NCBI RefSeq assembly: GCF_023617245.1
Contig: NZ_CP067396.1
Location: 3,968,001-4,032,000, forward strand
DNA from: Lysobacter enzymogenes
GTDB taxonomy: Bacteria > Pseudomonadota > Gammaproteobacteria > Xanthomonadales > Xanthomonadaceae
Length of the DNA: 64,000 nt
Direction of reading: 5' to 3'
Part shown: in pieces, positions 1 to 9,081 of the stretch
Position numbering within the stretch: the stretch's first letter is position 1
How the letters are laid out: each line of letters begins with the position of its first letter
The notes under the pieces: model-generated
Told to the model about the DNA's origin: nothing
Databases searched by the model: none
The model's input: only the letters and a program-made list of their open reading frames with translations
Made by a program: the position numbers and the translations under genes

Positions 1-1331
1 TCCTGCTGTCGAGCGTGCTGTTCTACGCGCTGGGCGCGGGCCCGTTCACGCTGCTGCCGCTGGGCCTGGTCGCCGCCAACTGGGCGCTGAGCCACCTGAT
101 CGAGCGCTTGCGCGATCGCCGCATCGGCGCGCTGCCGGCCGACCGGCTGGCGCTGTGGCTGGGCGTGGCGATGAACCTGATCCCGCTGCTGCTGTTCAAG
201 TACCTGGTGTTCTTCGCCCAGATCGCCGCCGACTTCCTCGGCCCGATGGCCGCGTTCGATCCGGCCAAGCTCGGCTGGATCCTGCCGCTGGGCATCTCGT
301 TCTACAGCTTCCACTTCATTTCCTACCTGGTCGACGTCTACCAGCGCCACATCCCGGCCGAGCGCAGCGTCGCCAAGTTCGCGATCTACATCTTCCTGTT
401 CCCGCATCTGGTCGCCGGGCCGATCGTGCGCTTCGCCGAGATCAAGTCGCAGCTGGGCATCGAGCGCCGCGGCCTGGTCGGCCGCGACGTGTACTGGGGC
501 CTGCTGATCTTCATCGTCGGCCTGGCCAAGAAGATCCTGATCGCCGACCCGCTGGGTTCGGTGGTCGACGTGGTCCACTCCGGCGACCTGCACCTGTCGA
601 CCTATTCGGCGTGGCTGGCCGCGCTGTGCTACTCCTTCCAGATCTACTTCGACTTCTCCGGCTACACCGACATGGCGATCGGCATGGCGCGGATGATGGG
701 CTTCCGCTTCCCGCAGAACTTCGACCGCCCCTACACCTCGCACAGCGTGACCGAGTTCTGGCGGCGCTGGCACATGACCCTGTCGCGCTGGTTCCGCGAC
801 TACCTCTACATCCCGCTCGGCGGCAATCGCGGCAGCGCCCAGCGCACCTACTTCAACCTGCTGGTGATCTTCGTGCTGTGCGGCCTGTGGCACGGCGCGG
901 CCTACACCTTCCTGGTCTGGGGCCTGGGCCACGGCCTGCTGCTGGTGCTGGAGCGCGCCAAGCTGCTGCGCCTGCAGAACCTGCCGGCGGCGAACCTGTG
1001 GGTGTTCGCGCTGGTGACCCTGTTGTGGGTGCCGTTCCGCTCCAAGGACCTGGCCACCACCGGCAAGCTGCTCAAGGCCATGTTCGGGCTGGAACCGTCG
1101 GTGCCGCTGTGGGTCGAGGCCAACCGGATGCTGGCCAATCCCAAGATCCTGTTCCTGCTGGCCCTGGCCGCGTTGATCTGCCTGATCGGCCGCCCGACCT
1201 TCGACAAGCTGCGCAGCTTCAGCTTCAAGACGCCGGCGCTGATGCCGGTCTACTGCGCGGTGTTGTACTTCCTGGCCTGCATCTCGGTGGTGGAAAGCGG
1301 GTTCAACCCGTTCATCTACTTCCAGTTCTGA
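1..1331 (+). CDS. MBOAT-family O-acyltransferase (5'-truncated by window edge)
   Basis: This is a multi-spanning membrane acyltransferase of the AlgI/DltB (MBOAT) family, which moves acyl groups across the inner membrane onto extracytoplasmic polymers. The reading frame is open to the window edge, so the true start lies upstream. Hydrophobic segments alternate throughout. The family signature runs through the TEFWRRWHMTLSRW segment (about 750-800) and YIPLGGN, and then GLWHGAAYTF (about 882-912), where the WHG histidine is the presumed catalytic residue. The protein ends with a hydrophobic helix and a short tail. The substrate cannot be named; alginate-like or other exopolysaccharide O-acetylation is typical of the family. 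The next gene is convergent. Confidence 0.9.
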   Translation, partial: LLSSVLFYALGAGPFTLLPLGLVAANWALSHLIERLRDRRIGALPADRLALWLGVAMNLIPLLLFKYLVFFAQIAADFLGPMAAFDPAKLGWILPLGISFYSFHFISYLVDVYQRHIPAERSVAKFAIYIFLFPHLVAGPIVRFAEIKSQLGIERRGLVGRDVYWGLLIFIVGLAKKILIADPLGSVVDVVHSGDLHLSTYSAWLAALCYSFQIYFDFSGYTDMAIGMARMMGFRFPQNFDRPYTSHSVTEFWRRWHMTLSRWFRDYLYIPLGGNRGSAQRTYFNLLVIFVLCGLWHGAAYTFLVWGLGHGLLLVLERAKLLRLQNLPAANLWVFALVTLLWVPFRSKDLATTGKLLKAMFGLEPSVPLWVEANRMLANPKILFLLALAALICLIGRPTFDKLRSFSFKTPALMPVYCAVLYFLACISVVESGFNPFIYFQF

Positions 1332-1396
1332 GGCCCGACCGCGCCGCGCGGCCGCGCAGGCGGCCGCGCGCGTGCACCCGCACTGGCCTGGGCGCA

Positions 1397-1792
1397 TCAG
1401 TCCAGGTTGAGCTGCCACGACACTCCGAAGCGGTCCTGTACCCAGGCGAATCGCTGGCTGAAGCCGTAATTGTCCAGCGGCATCAGCACCTTGCCGCCCT
1501 CGCCCAGCGCCTGCGCCAGGACGTCGAGCTGTTCGCGCGACTCGCAGGTCACGAACAGCGAGCTCGACGGAGTGAAGTCGAAGGCGTGCTCGACCGGGCT
1601 GTCGCTGCACATCACGGTCAGGTCGCCGAGGGCGAAGCTGGCGACCATCACCGAGCCCTCGGGCCCCTGCTCGCCCGGGCCGTAGCGGCGCACCTCGAGA
1701 ATGCGGCTGTCGGGGATCAGCGAGACATAGAGGTTCATCGCGGCCTCGCATCGGCCGGCGAACATCAGGAACGGGCAGACCTGGACGGGCAT
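1397..1792 (-). CDS. VOC-superfamily (PhnB/glyoxalase-like) protein
   Basis: This 131-residue protein has the PhnB-like 3-demethylubiquinone-9 3-methyltransferase/VOC fold. It opens with CPFLMFAGRCEAAMNLYVSL, continues through the GPEGSVMVASFALGD segment, and ends with the FAWVQDRFGVSWQLNLD motif typical of this group. Proteins of this type are small cytoplasmic dimers. Many lack a known reaction, so none is assigned here. The start at 1792 fits the family N-terminus; the longer open frame upstream is GC-rich read-through. It converges on the MBOAT gene. Confidence 0.85.
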   Translation of the reverse strand: MPVQVCPFLMFAGRCEAAMNLYVSLIPDSRILEVRRYGPGEQGPEGSVMVASFALGDLTVMCSDSPVEHAFDFTPSSSLFVTCESREQLDVLAQALGEGGKVLMPLDNYGFSQRFAWVQDRFGVSWQLNLD

Positions 1793-1929
1793 GGCGCGGC
1801 CTCGGCTTCGTCGCGACCCGCGGTCGCGGAAGCTGCAGGGTAGCGCCGCCGGCGTTGCCGCGACGGCAAGCGAATCGTGTCGAAGTGTGAAGCCGCGGCG
1901 CCGGGCGCGATCCGCGCGGCGCAGCCGCG

Positions 1930-2307
1930 TCAGGACCGCGCCGCCAGCCGCCGCCGGTTGTGTGCGACCGTTCGCGCGACCGGCCGCAATCCGCTGGCCA
2001 ACACCGCGTCGCCGGCGCGCGCCGCCTCGCGCCACCAGCGCAGCGGATCGTCGCCGGCCGGGCCCAGCCAGGGTTGCGGGCGCAACCACCAGCCGGCCTG
2101 CCACTGCCACCACTGCATCGACATCTGCCACCAGGCGTCGCCGAGCGCCAGCCATTTTTCGTCGACCATGCGCTGCAGTTCGCGCACATCGCGCGCGCTC
2201 GGTGCCGACGCCGCGCGCGAGATCGCGCCGAGCCGGCTGGCGATCACCCACGGCGCGTGCTGGCCGATGGCGATCAGTTGCGATTGGGAACGCCGTGCGC
2301 TGCGCAT
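1930..2307 (-). CDS. Small phasin-like (PHA-granule-associated) protein
   Basis: This is a 125-residue basic, Trp-rich protein. An N-terminal APWVIASRLGAIS segment is followed by APSARDVRELQRMVDEKW and a Trp/Met-rich amphipathic helix (residues 59-80), with a basic C-terminus. That layout resembles the short polyhydroxyalkanoate granule-associated phasins annotated in xanthomonads and pseudomonads, which coat PHA granules. The match is to general pattern only, and no PHA synthase is in the window. A GGGAGA ribosome site lies just upstream of the ATG at 2307. It may be transcribed with the VOC gene, 137 bp downstream. Confidence 0.5.
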   Translation of the reverse strand: MRSARRSQSQLIAIGQHAPWVIASRLGAISRAASAPSARDVRELQRMVDEKWLALGDAWWQMSMQWWQWQAGWWLRPQPWLGPAGDDPLRWWREAARAGDAVLASGLRPVARTVAHNRRRLAARS

Positions 2308-2796
2308 CTTCGTCTCCCGGCCGGGCCCAGGCGCGATCCCGGCTCGTGTTGGGTGCCGGCGCATCGCGAATGCGGGCGCCATTGCTGCGGGCCATCTTGG
2401 CGCCGCCGGCGTTACCGGGACGTGTCGGGAGCGAGACGCGCGCGGGTCTGACAGGCGCAGAAAACGCGGGGCCGCGCGCGTTATCGCGACGACCGTCGCC
2501 ATGCCGCGGCCGCGTGTCGCGGCGCGGTCGTGCGGCGGACGCCCGCATCGCCGATTCTGCAATGTCCGCTGGCCGCCGCGGCCAGGCTCGCTTCGCACAA
2601 GCGCCGATGCCGCCGCCCTGGCCGGCGCCGACGGACGCCGCGCCCGGCCCGATCGCCGGCGCGCCGCACTCCGATCGCGTCCGACCCTGCAAGACGCGCG
2701 CAAGCGTTAATGGGCGCGCCGACGGATCGCTGCGCGACCGCGGCGGGCGTCGCCGGCGACACGGCGCGCCCTTCCCCAGTTCCGACAAGGAGTCTC
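2308..2796. other. Divergent intergenic region, no gene recognised
   Basis: A 489-bp GC-rich gap lies between the phasin-like gene (minus) and the secreted protein gene (plus), so it must hold promoters for both. Several frames are open because of base composition, but none has a ribosome site plus a protein-like sequence. No strong hairpin or promoter was identified. Confidence 0.5.
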
Positions 2797-3273
2797 ATGA
2801 ACCTCAAGCGTTTCGCCCTGTTCTGCGCGCTGGCCTTGGCCAGCCACGGCGCCCTCGCCTCCGGCTGGACCTCGCTCGGCCGCCTCAACGCGCCGACCGG
2901 GTTCCCCCAGGCCGGCACCTGCAACCTGCGCGTGATCAACCACTACTGGAGCAGCAAGCCCATCGTCGTGCCGAGCGCGGTCAACCGCTACGGCCCGACC
3001 AACGTGCAGTACGCGTTCGCGCTGGATCTGAGCTCGCTGCGCACCTTCACCAGCAACTCGGTGGCGCTGTCGCGGTTCAAGACCGCGGTGGACGCCTACA
3101 ACGCCACCGCCGGCGCCAAGAGCCTCTCCGCCACCCTCAGCGTCGGCGACTTTCCCGGCGTGAGCATCAACCTGTCCTACGCCGATGCCGCCGGCCTGGT
3201 CCAGGGCAGCGGCTGGGGCGTGGCGCCGTCGGAACTGCAGTACTACGAGCTGCAGGAATCCTGCCCGCAGTAA
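2797..3273 (+). CDS. Secreted hypothetical protein, 158 aa
   Basis: I do not recognise the family. A clear Sec signal peptide (MNLKRFALFCALALASHGALA, cleavage after about residue 21) precedes a mature domain of about 137 residues with two cysteines, one near the start (TCNLRVINHY) and one near the C-terminus (ESCPQ). This suggests one disulfide in a periplasmic or secreted protein. The mature part is rich in Ser, Ala, Asn and Tyr, with alternating beta-type segments. AAGGAG lies 7-8 bases before the ATG and fixes the start. Confidence 0.75.
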   Translation: MNLKRFALFCALALASHGALASGWTSLGRLNAPTGFPQAGTCNLRVINHYWSSKPIVVPSAVNRYGPTNVQYAFALDLSSLRTFTSNSVALSRFKTAVDAYNATAGAKSLSATLSVGDFPGVSINLSYADAAGLVQGSGWGVAPSELQYYELQESCPQ

Positions 3274-3290
3274 GCGTTCGCGCGGACACG

Positions 3291-3322
3291 ACATCGCGGG
3301 GCCCACGGCGGCCCCGCGATGT
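3291..3322. terminator. Perfect 13-bp hairpin between convergent genes
   Basis: ACATCGCGGGGCC (3291-3303) pairs perfectly with 3310-3322 across a 6-nt loop. It sits between the ends of two convergent genes (3273 and 3342). There is no clear T-run, so its role as a bidirectional terminator is inferred from position. Confidence 0.55.
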
Positions 3323-3341
3323 CGCGCCGCGCCGTCGAAGC

Positions 3342-4322
3342 TCAGCGCAGCGGGATCGCGATCGGCCGCAACGGCGCCGCGTCGCCGCCGCGGATCTTCA
3401 GCGGCCCGCCGATGAAGGCGAACTCGTAGACGCGGTCGCGCGAAAGTTCGTCCAGCGCGATCAGCTCGATGATCGGCACGCCGTGCTGCGCCAGCAGGTA
3501 GGTGTGCAGCGGCACGTACTCGCCCTGCACTTCCGACGGGAAGGTTTCCAGGCTCAGATTGTCGGCGCCGAGCACCATCGCCCCAGCTTCTTCGACCAGA
3601 TAGCGCGCCGCGTCGATGCCCAGGCCCGGCGGCTGGGCGATATAGGCGTCGGCTCGCTCGAACAGCTTCATCCGGCCGGTGCGGATCAGCACGATGTCGC
3701 CGCGCTGCAACTGGGTCTTCTGCTTGTCCAGCGCTTCGCGCAGGTCCTGGCGGGTGATGCGGTACTGGTCGGGCAGCATGTCCACGCCCTTGGCCGCGGC
3801 GATGTCGAGCATCACCCCGCGCGCGACCAGCGGCGGGAATTTCTCGATCCCGGCCTTGTTCCAGCCGCGGTCGCCGAGGTGCCGGTCGGCTTCGAAACCG
3901 TTCCAGATCCGCCCGCCGACGCCGAAGTGGTTGAGCGCGTCGATATGGGTGCCGGTGTGGCTGTACATCGAGAACGCGCTGCCGGTGTAGCTGGTGTGGG
4001 CGTTCATCGCTGCGCCGACCTGCATCGGATCGTCGACCCGGGTGCCGCGCGGGGTGTGGGTCATCCAGAACTGGTAGTGCGGATCGCCGGCCGCTTGCCA
4101 GCTCGGCATGCCGATGAAGTACTCGGTGGCCAGATCGTAGACCTTGCCGCCGCGCAGGCGGCCGAGCACGGCCGCGCGCGACTGTTCGGTGATCAGGTTG
4201 AGCCGGCCGATCTGGTCGTCGGCGCCCCAGGGGCTGCGGCCGACTTCGGCGGCGGAGGCGGACGCGAGCGGGGACAGGGCCAGCGCCAGCGCGACGGCGG
4301 CGAGGCTGCGGGGGACGTTCAT
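3342..4322 (-). CDS. Exported cyclase-family (KynB-like) metal hydrolase
   Basis: This 326-residue member of PF04199 includes kynurenine formamidase-like hydrolases and polyketide cyclase-type enzymes. A Sec signal (residues 1-25, ending SASAA) sends it to the periplasm, unlike cytoplasmic KynB. The metal-binding motif HTGTHIDALNH is intact (H122, H126, D128, H132). The substrate is unknown: no kynurenine or tryptophan genes are adjacent. The start at 4322 is backed by GGAG 7 bases upstream. The LysR gene immediately upstream on the same strand may regulate it. Confidence 0.85.
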   Translation of the reverse strand: MNVPRSLAAVALALALSPLASASAAEVGRSPWGADDQIGRLNLITEQSRAAVLGRLRGGKVYDLATEYFIGMPSWQAAGDPHYQFWMTHTPRGTRVDDPMQVGAAMNAHTSYTGSAFSMYSHTGTHIDALNHFGVGGRIWNGFEADRHLGDRGWNKAGIEKFPPLVARGVMLDIAAAKGVDMLPDQYRITRQDLREALDKQKTQLQRGDIVLIRTGRMKLFERADAYIAQPPGLGIDAARYLVEEAGAMVLGADNLSLETFPSEVQGEYVPLHTYLLAQHGVPIIELIALDELSRDRVYEFAFIGGPLKIRGGDAAPLRPIAIPLR

Positions 4323-4449
4323 CGGGAATCTCCATGCGTTCGCGCCGGTGCGGCGCGGATCGGGCGGCGCCTTGGCCGCGTGCAAACAGCATGGGCGCCG
4401 CGGCGCGGGCGAAACAGCCGCGCCGGGTGCAGGGACTGTTCGCTGGCGC

Positions 4450-5358
4450 TCAGCAATCCGCGGCCAGCGCGGCCGGCAGTTCGTCGCCGAGGAAATCGAC
4501 GAAGGCGCGCACCTTGGCCGGCAGCAGGCGGCCGGTGGCGTAGACCGCGTGCACGTGACGCGGCGGCTGGCGATGGCGCGGCAACAGTTCGCGCAGGCGG
4601 TCGGCGGCGATCGCCGGCGCGGCCACGAACGCCGGCAGGCTGCCCACGCCGTGACCGTCGACCAGCAGGTCGCGCAGCAACAGGCTGTTGTTGGCCGCCA
4701 CCCGCGGCGCCGGCAGGGTGAATTCGCTGGCGCCATCGGCGCCCTGCAGCTGCCACGCGCGCGGCGACTGCGACAGGCTGTAGCCCAGCAGCGCGTGCCC
4801 GCACAGTTCCTGCGGCGTGCGCGGCTCGCCGTGGCGCTGCAGGTAGGACGGCGCCGCGCACAGCAGTTGTTCGACCTGGCCCAGGCGGCGCGCGACCAGG
4901 CTGGAATCCTCCAGCTCCGAACGCAAGCGCACCGCCACGTCGAAGCCCTCGCCGACCAGATCGACGACGCGGTCGTCCAGCGCCAGATCCAGGCGCAGGT
5001 GCGGATGCGCGGCCAGGAACCGGCTCAGCAGCGGCGACAGCACGCACAGCCCGAACGACAGCGGCGCGTTGATCCGCAGCAGGCCGTCCACGCGTTCGGA
5101 GCCTGCACGCATGCGCTGTTCCAGCGCGTCGATCTCGTCGAGCAGGCGGCAGCATTCGGCGTAATACAGCCGGCCGCCGTCGGTCAGGCTCATGCGCCGG
5201 GTGGTCCGCTGCAGCAGCACCGTGCCCAGGCGCGCTTCCAGCTGCCGCACCTGCTTGCTCAGGCCGGCCGCCGACAGGGCCAGATCGTCGGCGGCGCGGG
5301 CGAAGCTGCCGAGTTCGACCACCCGGCGGAAACTGCGCATCAGGGCGAGGGAGTCCAT
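4450..5358 (-). CDS. LysR-family transcriptional regulator
   Basis: This 302-residue regulator has an N-terminal winged helix-turn-helix (about residues 1-60: MRSFRRVVELGSFARAADDL, then SKQVRQLEARLGTVLLQRTTR) and a periplasmic-binding-protein-like effector domain. It matches the CrgA/DsdC-type LysR subgroup whose second domain begins around GLLRINAPLSFGL. It lies 127 bp upstream of the exported cyclase-family gene in the same direction, so that gene is a plausible target. LysR proteins usually autoregulate. The start at 5358 follows the family N-terminus MDSLALMRSF. Confidence 0.9.
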   Translation of the reverse strand: MDSLALMRSFRRVVELGSFARAADDLALSAAGLSKQVRQLEARLGTVLLQRTTRRMSLTDGGRLYYAECCRLLDEIDALEQRMRAGSERVDGLLRINAPLSFGLCVLSPLLSRFLAAHPHLRLDLALDDRVVDLVGEGFDVAVRLRSELEDSSLVARRLGQVEQLLCAAPSYLQRHGEPRTPQELCGHALLGYSLSQSPRAWQLQGADGASEFTLPAPRVAANNSLLLRDLLVDGHGVGSLPAFVAAPAIAADRLRELLPRHRQPPRHVHAVYATGRLLPAKVRAFVDFLGDELPAALAADC

Positions 5359-5474
5359 GCGGCGGCGGTCGTGCGATGAGGGCCGGCCATGATGCCGCCG
5401 GCGGGCCGGCGCGGCCAGCCGGGCGGCGCGATCTCGCACGCGTCGCCGCCGCTGCGCGAGCGGCGCCGGCGCGC

Positions 5475-5927
5475 TCACTCCACCCACTGCGCCGGGCTGC
5501 ATTGCGCGTGATAGGGCCGGCAACCGCTGAGCCCGCCGCGCCTGCAGATCGACAGTCCCAGTTCGGTCGCCGCCTGCGCCGTCGGCGAAACCGCGACGCT
5601 CGATCCCCGGTCGGCCGCGATCAGCGCCCCGCACTGGTCGGCGAAGCTCAGCATCAGCGCGCACTTGCGGCCGCCCTTGCGCTTGCACGCCGCCAGCGCC
5701 GCGCGTTCGGCCGACGGCTTGCTGCGTTCGCCGCTCGCCGCGCCCAGTCCGGCGGCTTCGTCGAGCGCGAACGCGCCCCAGCGGCTTTCCCAATGCGCGA
5801 CGCGCGCGACAGGGCTGCGCGCGCAGCCGGGATCGTTCCGCGCGCGAGCGCCTGCGCAGTCCTGCGCATGCGCGCCCGCCGCGAACAGCAGCATCAGCGC
5901 CCACGCGGCGTAGTGGATTTGCTTCAT
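5475..5927 (-). CDS. Secreted DUF4189-domain protein
   Basis: A 150-residue protein with a Sec signal (MKQIHYAAWALMLLFAAGAHA) and a DUF4189 domain. The domain has the family pattern WGAFALDEAAG, then AERAALAACKRKGG..KCALML..ADQCGALI. Cysteines at the N-terminus of the mature chain, in the domain and near the C-terminus suggest disulfides. DUF4189 proteins are common in xanthomonads as small exported proteins of unknown role. The ATG at 5927 begins a textbook signal peptide. Confidence 0.8.
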   Translation of the reverse strand: MKQIHYAAWALMLLFAAGAHAQDCAGARARNDPGCARSPVARVAHWESRWGAFALDEAAGLGAASGERSKPSAERAALAACKRKGGRKCALMLSFADQCGALIAADRGSSVAVSPTAQAATELGLSICRRGGLSGCRPYHAQCSPAQWVE

Positions 5928-6229
5928 GTCCGACTCCCCGAGCGAGCCCCGCCTTCGCGCGCGCCGGGATCGAACACAGCCTGTCCGGCGAGGTTTCGCC
6001 CGAACGCTAGCACCGGAAAAATCGCCGCGACAAGCGCGCGATGCGCGCATGCGGATTCGAACATCAGTGGGTGCGAACGATCCTCACCGAATCGGCACGC
6101 TCAGTGAGAACCGACGGCACGCATAGATCATCGGCACGCCGATACGACCCTCGTCGCAAGCGCGATCCGCTATCGGCGCGCCGTCGCCGCAAGCGGCCGA
6201 AGCACGCGGCCGAAGCGCAAAGCGCCGCG
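5928..6229. other. Intergenic, nothing recognised
   Basis: A 302-bp gap upstream of the DUF4189 gene and downstream of the asparagine-synthetase-like gene, both on the minus strand. No gene, terminator or repeat stands out. The promoter of the DUF4189 gene must lie here. Confidence 0.4.
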
Positions 6230-8233
6230 TCAGCCGGCGGCGCTCTCCAGCGCCGCGAGCCGCGCCCGCGCCGGCGCGACCTGTTCGACCACCGCATCGA
6301 GCGCGACCGCCGCCGGCATCGGCTCGGCGGCGAAGCGGTGCCGCTCCAGCCAAGCCTGGAACATCAGCACGTTCCACAGATGGGTGTGCCACTTGCGCTC
6401 GCCGGCCTGGAACCCGGTCCACACCGCGCGGATCGCGCGCGGGTCGAAATGGCCTTCGCGGCGCAGGCGCGATTCGTCCAGCAGGCCCTCGGCCCACTCG
6501 CGCAGCGGCCCGCGCAGCCAGCGCGCGACCGGCGCGCCGAAACCGGTCTTGGGCCGGTAGATCAGCTTGTGCGGCAGATAGCGTTCGAGCAGGCGCTTGA
6601 GCACGTACTTCTGCTCGCCGCGATGGTGCTTGAGCGCGGTCGGCAGCGACCAGGCGAACTCGATCACGCTGCGGTCCAGCAGCGGCGAGCGCGTCTCCAG
6701 GCCGCAGGCGCTGCCGGCGCGGTCGATCTTGGTCAGGATGCCGTTGGGCAGGTCCATGCGGAAATCCAGGAACTGCACCCGGTCGGCCGCGTCGCCGACC
6801 GGCAGGTAGGCCTGCGGATCGAGGAACGCCGTCGCCGGCTCGCGCGCGCCCGGCACCGCCGCGGCGGGGTCGCGCCAGCGCGAAACGCGCTGCAGGTAGT
6901 GGTCCTCGACCGTCTGCGCGCGCAGCTCCGCCCACAGCGCGCCGAACCCGCCCAGGCGCGCGCGCTCGGCCTCATCGCCGCCGCGGCGCGGCGCCAGCCG
7001 CCGCAGCGACGCCGGCAGGCGCTGGTTCCAGCGCGCGTTGCGCAACGCGCGGCAATAGGCCGAGTGTCCGAAGAACAGTTCGTCGCCGCCGTCGCCGGTC
7101 AGCGCCACCGGCGTGCGCCGCGCGACCAGCTCGCTGGCGATCAGGGTCGGCACCTGCGAGGAATCGGCGAACGGCTCGCACCACACCTGCGGCAACCGGT
7201 CGATCGCCTCCAGCGCCTCGCGACCGCCGACGCGGTGCTCGGTGTGGCGGGTGCCCAGCGCGCGCGCCACCGCGCGCGCCCAGTCGCTCTCGTCGTGGCG
7301 GTCGTCGTCGAAGCCGATCGCGTAGCTGTCGACCGGCGTGGACGACTGCGCCTGCATCATCGCCGTCACCAGCGAGGAATCGGTGCCGCCGGACAGGAAC
7401 GCGCCGACCGCGGCCGGCGCGCGCATGCGCGCGGACACCGCCTGTTGCAGCAGGATTTCCAGCTGGTCGACGGCTTCGTCGGCGCCGATGTCGCCGCGCA
7501 GTTCGACCGCCTCGGTCATGCGCTGGCGCGCGCACCAGTAGGTCTGGACGTCGTGCGCGGGCCGGTGCGCGCCGGCGCCGGCGCGCAGCGCCTGCGCGGT
7601 CATGCGCAGCACGCCGCCGGGAGCGAGCTTGAACACGCCGCGATGGATCGAGAACGGCGCGGGAATGTAGTCGTAGCGCAGCAGCAGGCTCAGCGCATCG
7701 CGGTCGACCGGCGCGTCGAAGCCGGGATGGCGGTGCAACGCCTTGAGTTCGGAGCCGTAGGCGAAGTCGCCGTCGATCCAGCCGTAGTACAGCGGCCGCT
7801 CGCCGATCCGGTCGCGGGCCAGCCACAGCTGGCGTTCCTGCCGGTCCCACAGGCTCAGCGCGAACGCGCCGTCGCAGCGGCTCAGCGCGCGGCGCAGGCC
7901 CCAGCGCACGATCGCGGCGAGCATCAGTTCGGCGTCGCCGGCGTGCGCGTCGACCGCGTCCAGCGCGACCAGCTCGCGGTGCAGCGCTTCGCGCGCGTAC
8001 AGCGCGCCGTCCAGGCTCAGCAGGTAGCGGCCGTCGGCGCTGGCCACCGGCTGGGCCAGGCCGTCGCGCTCGCGGCAATGGGCCAAGGCGACGCCGGCGG
8101 CGCAGTCGCTCCACAGCGCATGCGCGCGCGGGCCGCGGTGATGCAGCGCGTGGATCATCGAGCGCATGCAATAGCGCAGGCGATCGTCTTCCCAATCCGG
8201 CTGCGCGCGCCAGAGTCCGGCCAGGCCGCTCAT
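6230..8233 (-). CDS. Asparagine-synthetase-like amidotransferase with degenerate glutaminase domain
   Basis: This 667-residue protein has the AsnB two-domain layout. The C-terminal synthetase domain keeps the ATP pyrophosphatase loop SGGTDSS (281-287) and GDGGDELFFG (380-389), so substrate adenylation looks possible. The N-terminal class II glutaminase domain has lost key residues. It begins Met-Ser-Gly instead of Met-Cys-Gly, so the nucleophilic Cys is Ser, and the glutamine-binding Asn-Gly-Glu is Asp-Gly-Ala (75-77). HHRGP and the GDAE aspartate remain. It probably uses ammonia or another amine, as do beta-lactam synthetases and lasso-peptide cyclases, but no precursor peptide or cluster partner is nearby. 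The start is the natural domain start. Confidence 0.85.
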   Translation of the reverse strand: MSGLAGLWRAQPDWEDDRLRYCMRSMIHALHHRGPRAHALWSDCAAGVALAHCRERDGLAQPVASADGRYLLSLDGALYAREALHRELVALDAVDAHAGDAELMLAAIVRWGLRRALSRCDGAFALSLWDRQERQLWLARDRIGERPLYYGWIDGDFAYGSELKALHRHPGFDAPVDRDALSLLLRYDYIPAPFSIHRGVFKLAPGGVLRMTAQALRAGAGAHRPAHDVQTYWCARQRMTEAVELRGDIGADEAVDQLEILLQQAVSARMRAPAAVGAFLSGGTDSSLVTAMMQAQSSTPVDSYAIGFDDDRHDESDWARAVARALGTRHTEHRVGGREALEAIDRLPQVWCEPFADSSQVPTLIASELVARRTPVALTGDGGDELFFGHSAYCRALRNARWNQRLPASLRRLAPRRGGDEAERARLGGFGALWAELRAQTVEDHYLQRVSRWRDPAAAVPGAREPATAFLDPQAYLPVGDAADRVQFLDFRMDLPNGILTKIDRAGSACGLETRSPLLDRSVIEFAWSLPTALKHHRGEQKYVLKRLLERYLPHKLIYRPKTGFGAPVARWLRGPLREWAEGLLDESRLRREGHFDPRAIRAVWTGFQAGERKWHTHLWNVLMFQAWLERHRFAAEPMPAAVALDAVVEQVAPARARLAALESAAG

Positions 8234-8362
8234 GCGGGCCTGCCCGCGAGGCGGCGGGCGCGAGTGCGAAACGGCATCGACGGCGTCGTGGTCATGGTCG
8301 TGGGCTCGGCAGGGTCGGTCGCGGCGCGAGCGGAGGCGGCCCGCTCGCGCCGACGGGGCGGG

Positions 8363-8980
8363 TCAGAAGCGGTACATCACGCTCAAGGTGGCTTCGCCGG
8401 TCTTGATGTCGTCGGCGCCGGCCTTGCGGCGGAACGCGCTGTCGGCCTTGCTCAGCCCGGTCACGTCCAGGCGCAGGGCGAACTGGTCGGTGAAGTGGTA
8501 GTTCGCGCCGACGCCGAGCGCGGCGATGTTGACGGTTTCGCTGGCCTTGCCCAGGCCGACGGCGCCGCGCACCGGGGTGAACTCGTTGCGCGCGCGGCCG
8601 ACGGAGGCCTTGCCGAAGATCTCGAAACGCTCGCCGATCGGCAGGATGCCGAGCGCGCTGAGCTGCAGCGAACGGGTGTCGTAGTCGCCCAGGCCGCGGC
8701 GGCTGACCTCGCCGAACAGGTCGTGGTAGGAGCCTTCCACGGCGAAGTAGCGGTTGAAGCGATAGCCGCCGCCGAGCACGAAGCTGGTGCTGCCCTTGTC
8801 CTGGCTGCGCTTCTGCCCTGCCGGCAGCGCGGAACGCTTGGCGTCCCATTGGGTGGTCGCGGCGCCGACGCCGCCGTAGGCGTAGAAGCCCTCGCGTTCG
8901 CCGGCGCCCTGGGCGTTTGCGGCGGTGGACAGGGTGAAGGCGATCGCGGCGGCGGCGAGCGCGGACAGCGTACGTTGCAT
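8363..8980 (-). CDS. Outer-membrane beta-barrel protein
   Basis: This 205-residue protein has a Sec signal (to about residue 23, ANA) and alternating amphipathic strands such as FYAYGGVGAATTQWD, SFVLGGGYRFNRYFAVEGSYHD and VGANYHFTDQFALRLDV. It ends in YRF, the terminal aromatic expected for BAM-dependent barrels. It fits the OmpA-like/OmpX eight-stranded class. A near-palindrome at 9082-9100 lies about 100 bp upstream of its start. It is downstream of, and co-directional with, the RstAB-like operon, which may control it. Confidence 0.8.
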   Translation of the reverse strand: MQRTLSALAAAAIAFTLSTAANAQGAGEREGFYAYGGVGAATTQWDAKRSALPAGQKRSQDKGSTSFVLGGGYRFNRYFAVEGSYHDLFGEVSRRGLGDYDTRSLQLSALGILPIGERFEIFGKASVGRARNEFTPVRGAVGLGKASETVNIAALGVGANYHFTDQFALRLDVTGLSKADSAFRRKAGADDIKTGEATLSVMYRF

Positions 8981-9081
8981 GCGGGTGGAACTCCGTCGTG
9001 TGGGGACGGAGCCATGTTCGGCGCAGGCAAGCGCGGCGTCAGTTGCAGTATCTGGGTGCGCGCGTGACCACCGGCGACGCT

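Noticed and set aside
155..4721. Long open frames rich in Arg, Pro and Ala overlapping the first several genes
   Set aside because: They are antisense or out-of-frame shadows of real genes in very GC-rich DNA, with no ribosome site and low-complexity translation.
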